From: a bacterium UBP6_UBA1209
Lineage (GTDB): Bacteria; UBP6; UBA1177
NCBI GenBank assembly: GCA_002309575.1
Contig: DBXP01000022.1
Span: 1-31,170, forward strand
Direction of reading: 5' to 3'
DNA length: 31,170 nt
Made by a program: the position numbers and the translations under genes. Shown in pieces: positions 29,566 through 31,170 of this stretch. Below the pieces are notes generated by a model. That model searched no databases. It had not been told where the DNA came from and saw only the letters and a list, made by a program, of their open reading frames with translations. Numbering within the stretch: position 1 is the stretch's first letter; each line of letters begins with the position of its first letter.

Positions 29566-29582
29566 CAGAATTTAAAATTCTG
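29566..29582. repeat. 17-base perfect palindrome upstream of DUF1566 lipoprotein
   Basis: CAGAATTTAAAATTCTG has two 8-base arms around one central base. It overlaps the possible -35 box of the minus-strand promoter, so it could be a regulator site. There is no T-tract, so it is not a terminator. Confidence 0.4.
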
Positions 29583-29705
29583 CCGCTCTTGTCGGGAGGA
29601 AAAGTCGGCTTTCAGGTCGAACTTTCGCCAAAAGACCTCATCAGTGTCAGCAGATGCACGCCGGCGGATATCGTGTGAAGTTTTCAGAAAAATCTTGAAT
29701 TCAAT

Positions 29706-29727
29706 TACATCATTTTCCCGAAATTGA
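29706..29727. promoter_or_regulatory. Operator-like element 1 upstream of fic promoter
   Basis: TACATCATTTTCCCGAAATT and following GA form an imperfect inverted repeat (CATCATTT against AAATTGATG). Eleven bases, TACATCATTTT, recur exactly at 29771, 65 bases downstream. Confidence 0.45.
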
Positions 29728-29738
29728 TGCAATTAAAC

Positions 29739-29766
29739 TTGACAATGAGTATGATGAATGTAGAAT
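29739..29766 (+). promoter_or_regulatory. Promoter of fic-hsdM operon
   Basis: A consensus -35 TTGACA (29739-29744), a 16-base spacer and TAGAAT (29761-29766) form the best sigma-70-type promoter in the window. Two related elements bracket it, one ending before the -35 and one over the expected transcription start. Confidence 0.75.
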
Positions 29767-29770
29767 CAAC

Positions 29771-29792
29771 TACATCATTTTGTTCAAAATGA
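29771..29792. promoter_or_regulatory. Operator-like element 2 over the fic transcription start
   Basis: TACATCATTTTGTTCAAAAT followed by GA contains the perfect inverted repeat TCATTTTG-TT-CAAAATGA. It lies five bases after the -10 box, where a bound repressor would block initiation. Confidence 0.5.
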
Positions 29793-29836
29793 GTAAATTG
29801 GAGCGCAAATGAGTATCTTGAAATGAGGATATTGAG

Positions 29837-30901
29837 ATGAGAACATTTGATTACACAAAAAAATGGGGAAAACTCCTGACCCCGGAAATTGTAACTCTTC
29901 TTACACAGATTCATGAATATAAAGGCGAACAGACGTTGTTTATAGAGGCAAAGGCTGATAGTTTGACGCAATTGACTGTGATAGCCAAAATTCAAAGCAC
30001 GGAAGCATCCAACAAGATCGAGGGCATATATACTTCGGATGCAAGACTGAAAGCGCTTGTAAACGAGAAAACTATGCCTAAAACAAGAAATGAGCGGGAG
30101 ATTGCCGGATACAGAGACGTTTTGAACACGATCCACGAAAACCATGACTATATTCCTGTCAGGCCGAACATGATCCTTCAGCTTCACAGGGATCTTTATA
30201 AGTTCGAAGGATATGAGGCCGGAGGCAGATACAAATCAGTTGACAACTTTATCGAGGAAGAGGATGCCCAGGGCAATAAGTTTGTCCGTTTCAAACCGGT
30301 TCCGGCCTGGGAAACACCTGCAGCGTTAGAGAATCTTTGTAATGAATTTGATAAAGCTCTTGCTTCAGGAACGATAGATCCGCTTCTTCTGATACCGATG
30401 TTCATTCTGGATTTTCTCTGCATCCATCCGTTCAACGACGGCAACGGCAGAATGAGCCGGCTGCTTACTCTGCTTATGTTGTATCGTGCGGGATATATCG
30501 TAGGAAAGTATATAAGTATCGAGCGCCTTATCGAAAGGACAAAGTCGTCGTATTACGACTGTCTGCAGGAAAGTTCTTTTGGCTGGCACGAAGAAGAGAA
30601 CGATTATGCTCCCTTTGTCCGTTATATGCTCGGCGTGGTAGTCGCGGCATACAGGGATTTTTCCGAGAGAGTCAGAACATTGGTTTCAAGCGACTTGTCA
30701 AAACCTGAACGTATTGCCGAACTGATTAAAAACACCTATGGCGAAATAACGAAATCGCAGATTATGGAAAAGTGTCCGGATATCAGCCGGATCACGGTGG
30801 AACGGGCTTTGACAGAACTTATGCTGTCTGAGGATGTCATAAAAATCGGCGGCGGCAGATACACTAAATATGTTTGGAATAGAAACAAAAATAAGGAGTA
30901 A
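29837..30901 (+). CDS. fic: Fic-family protein AMP-transferase with C-terminal winged helix
   Basis: This 354-residue protein has the active-site loop HPFNDGNGRMSR, which matches the Fic consensus HPFx[D/E]GNGRxxR. The inhibitory helix motif S-x-x-x-E-G (SNKIEG in STEASNKIEGIY) precedes the Fic core, so this is the class that blocks its own ATP site. A Fic N-terminal domain comes first, and the last 60 residues (AELIKNTYGEITKSQIMEKC, RITVERALTEL) look like a winged helix-turn-helix that may bind DNA. Such enzymes attach AMP to target proteins; the target is unknown. The start has GAGG nine bases upstream. It lies three bases before hsdM, whose Shine-Dalgarno sequence overlaps its last codons. 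Confidence 0.93.
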   Translation: MRTFDYTKKWGKLLTPEIVTLLTQIHEYKGEQTLFIEAKADSLTQLTVIAKIQSTEASNKIEGIYTSDARLKALVNEKTMPKTRNEREIAGYRDVLNTIHENHDYIPVRPNMILQLHRDLYKFEGYEAGGRYKSVDNFIEEEDAQGNKFVRFKPVPAWETPAALENLCNEFDKALASGTIDPLLLIPMFILDFLCIHPFNDGNGRMSRLLTLLMLYRAGYIVGKYISIERLIERTKSSYYDCLQESSFGWHEEENDYAPFVRYMLGVVVAAYRDFSERVRTLVSSDLSKPERIAELIKNTYGEITKSQIMEKCPDISRITVERALTELMLSEDVIKIGGGRYTKYVWNRNKNKE

Positions 30902-30904
30902 AAC

Positions 30905-31170
30905 ATGATCACAGGTGAACTTAAAAACAAAATCGACAGTCTTTGGGAAATTTTCTGGACGGGCGGGCTCACGAATCCGCTTGATGTCATCGAGCAGATG
31001 ACCTATCTGATGTTTATCCACGATCTTGACGAGACGGACAATCTCCGTGCGAAAGAGGCTGCGATGCTGGGTCTGCCTTACGAGAGCATTTTTGCCAAGG
31101 AGGTGCATGTCGGCGAGCGCACTGTTGACGGAAATATGCTCAAATGGAGCGCTTTCCACGATTTTCCGGC
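30905..31170 (+). CDS. hsdM: Type I restriction-modification methylase subunit HsdM, N-terminal fragment
   Basis: The 88 codons seen run off the right edge. They begin MITGELKNKIDSLWEIFWTG and continue LTNPLDVIEQMTYLMFIHDL and MLKWSAFHDF, the conserved N-terminal helical domain of HsdM. HsdM methylates adenine in the complex that also contains HsdS and HsdR; the SAM-binding motifs lie outside the window. AAGGAG sits six bases before the ATG and overlaps the end of fic, so the two are probably one transcript, with fic first. Confidence 0.92.
   Translation, partial: MITGELKNKIDSLWEIFWTGGLTNPLDVIEQMTYLMFIHDLDETDNLRAKEAAMLGLPYESIFAKEVHVGERTVDGNMLKWSAFHDFP

Larger units (their letters stand above)
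29476..29836. promoter_or_regulatory. Divergent intergenic region between DUF1566 lipoprotein and fic
   Basis: This gap of 361 bases holds, from the left: a possible minus-strand promoter (TTTAAA at 29571-29576, TAGAAT at 29549-29554, 16-base spacer) for the lipoprotein; a 17-base palindrome at 29566-29582 over that -35 box; a G+C-richer stretch of about 100 bases without a gene; and the fic promoter with two similar operator-like sites at 29706 and 29771. Confidence 0.45.

Overview
The window looks like bacterial chromosome, about half G+C, from a didermic lineage. Several genes encode lipoproteins with a lipobox, and three of these carry low-complexity Thr-Gly-Asp or Asp/Glu-rich linkers after the lipidation site. 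A MopE-like and Cys-rich subtilase and a DUF1566 lipoprotein are also present. I associate these protein types with Deltaproteobacteria/Myxococcota-like candidate lineages. That assignment is inference from style, not from a marker-gene tree.

Layout. (1) 1-1520 is an accessory edge. It holds the start of a dynamin-like GTPase gene and a 27-codon ORF just upstream of it, both on the minus strand. A divergent XRE regulator reads the other way, and two matched palindromes lie in the shared promoter. A MNT/HEPN toxin-antitoxin pair follows. (2) 1699-11281 is a long minus-strand run. In transcription order it contains a small lipoprotein, a YchJ-like SEC-C protein, a secreted S8 protease, YqeY, a GH13 glycosidase read in frame into a CyuA/UPF0597-type cysteine desulfidase, an intrinsic terminator, and pyrG. 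(3) 11447-19162 is on the plus strand. It contains a TGD-repeat lipoprotein with a strong terminator, a DUF1538 membrane protein overlapping a multi-domain PII-like protein, an LRR lipoprotein, and a second TGD-repeat lipoprotein. (4) 19421-19496 is tRNA-Asn(GUU) with its own promoter. (5) 19527-27458 is on the minus strand. It contains dgt, a TPR/periplasmic-binding lipoprotein resembling LpoA, trmD, a SPOUT methyltransferase (PF09936 type), rplS, an unknown protein, a ROK kinase and a CNT nucleoside transporter. (6) 27599-29475 contains plsC and a convergent DUF1566 lipoprotein. (7) 29700-31170 is a second accessory edge: a Fic AMP-transferase gene behind a promoter bracketed by two similar operators, directly followed by the start of hsdM, a type I restriction-modification methylase.

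Housekeeping functions (CTP synthesis, translation, tRNA modification, phospholipid synthesis, dNTP pool control) fill the centre. Candidate defence or stress modules lie at both ends. The most notable points are the XRE / micro-ORF / dynamin-GTPase locus with its two operators, the DUF1538 plus PII-like pair, the GH13-desulfidase in-frame fusion with an internal ribosome-binding site, the terminator placed in the pyrG leader, and the Fic-hsdM arrangement.
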